In this document: positions 63,647 to 64,000 of the stretch, in pieces
Position numbering within the stretch: position 1 is the stretch's first letter
Layout: every line of letters begins with the position of its first letter
Assembly (NCBI RefSeq): GCF_016864015.1
Contig: NZ_CP045067.1
Coordinates: forward strand, 1,957,001-2,021,000
DNA from: Lacinutrix sp. WUR7
GTDB lineage: Bacteria; Bacteroidota; Bacteroidia; Flavobacteriales; Flavobacteriaceae
DNA length: 64,000 nucleotides
Reading direction: 5' to 3'
The notes under the pieces: model-generated
What the model was told of the DNA's origin: nothing
What the model saw: the letters and a program-made list of their open reading frames with translations, nothing else
Databases searched by the model: none
Program-made: the position numbers and the translations under genes

Positions 63647-64000
63647 ATGACAGCAACAGTACAATTTCAAACAGAAGTAAAAAACCTAATAGACAGCCTT
63701 AAAGGTATTTGTTCTAATTATGGTTTAGGTAATGATGGAGACGAATATAAAATCATAACACAAGTATTTCTATATAAGTTTTTAAACGACAAATTTGCTT
63801 ACGAAGTAAAACAATTAAATCCTGAATTAGCGAAAGCTAAAAAATGGCAAAAAGCAATTGAAGCATTACCTGATGAAGATTATGAAATGCTAACCTTGCA
63901 GTTAAATGCAGACACAGCAGTATTGCAACCGCAACATTTTATTTCGCATTTATTCGATATACAAAACAAACCAGATTTTGCTAAAACGTTTGATGATACT
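63647..64000 (+). CDS. hsdM: Type I restriction-modification methyltransferase HsdM (partial, 5' end)
   Basis: The window ends inside this gene after 118 codons. The visible part begins MTATVQFQTEVKNLIDSLKG and contains GNDGDEYKIITQVFLYKFLNDKFAYE, the N-terminal HsdM domain seen before the SAM-binding N6-adenine methylase domain. The methylase motifs lie beyond the window. It follows hsdR by 10 bp. hsdS, if present, must be further on. Confidence 0.9.
   Translation, partial: MTATVQFQTEVKNLIDSLKGICSNYGLGNDGDEYKIITQVFLYKFLNDKFAYEVKQLNPELAKAKKWQKAIEALPDEDYEMLTLQLNADTAVLQPQHFISHLFDIQNKPDFAKTFDDT

Larger units (their letters stand above)
55513..64000 (+). mobile_element. Integrated element at tRNA-fMet (left part; right end outside window)
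   Basis: A tyrosine recombinase immediately downstream of a tRNA, followed by genes of plasmid or phage replication type and a type I restriction system, all on one strand, is the usual form of an integrative element. Order: int, a 319-residue unknown, a TTCTCCA array, a ribbon-helix-helix gene, a RepA-like ATPase, a 68-residue protein, a primase-like protein, hsdR, hsdM. No capsid, conjugation or relaxase gene is seen in this part. Confidence 0.8.

Overview
The window is chromosomal DNA of a member of the Flavobacteriaceae (Bacteroidota). This rests on low GC content, gliding/type IX secretion genes (gldB, gldC, gldK, gldL, gldM, gldN), two large surface proteins with type IX C-terminal signals, the exosortase variant XrtF with its partner, Bacteroidota -7 promoter elements (TAnnTTTG) and few Shine-Dalgarno sites. 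I cannot name the genus from sequence alone.

Positions 1-15400 are mostly housekeeping: dnaG (its zinc-finger ligands are gone), a LuxR-type regulator whose receiver has Glu at the phosphoacceptor site, nadE, gldB-gldC, aqpZ, the cell-shape operon mreB-mreC-mreD-mrdA-rodA, purH, an FtsX/MacB-type permease and a GAF-domain methionine sulfoxide reductase. Positions 15500-19700 hold xrtF plus partner and a copper-type locus (HYC_CC_PP protein, TonB-dependent receptor, periplasmic HMA protein). Positions 19760-28270 hold a GIY-YIG gene, a 1327-residue LamG surface protein, a decayed second GIY-YIG copy and a 1117-residue type B surface protein.

Positions 28466-35575 read leftward. They carry groES-groL and a probable miaB - sigma-54 activator - small gene - lptE - TPR gene - secG run. 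Small palindromes of the form ATTCC..GGAAT sit in many of the gaps between same-strand genes. Positions 36156-44663 read rightward: topA, an arginase-fold protein that lacks metal ligands, and the gldKLMN motor/secretion operon. Then come an FAD oxidoreductase, a structured ~113-bp intergenic repeat, a DUF983 protein, an ABC-F ATPase, a complete RND efflux operon (adaptor, pump, TolC-like), a plant-type LRR protein and a CPXCG zinc-ribbon protein.

From 55440 the character changes. An initiator tRNA-fMet is followed at once by a tyrosine recombinase, the usual layout of an integrated mobile element. Its visible cargo is an unrecognised 319-residue gene, a helically phased TTCTCCA array, a ribbon-helix-helix protein overlapping a RepA-like hexameric ATPase, a 68-residue protein, a two-tier hairpin, a zinc-finger/toprim-like primase relative and a type I restriction-modification locus (hsdR, start of hsdM). 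The set looks like a replication module plus defence cargo. The far end of the element lies outside the window.
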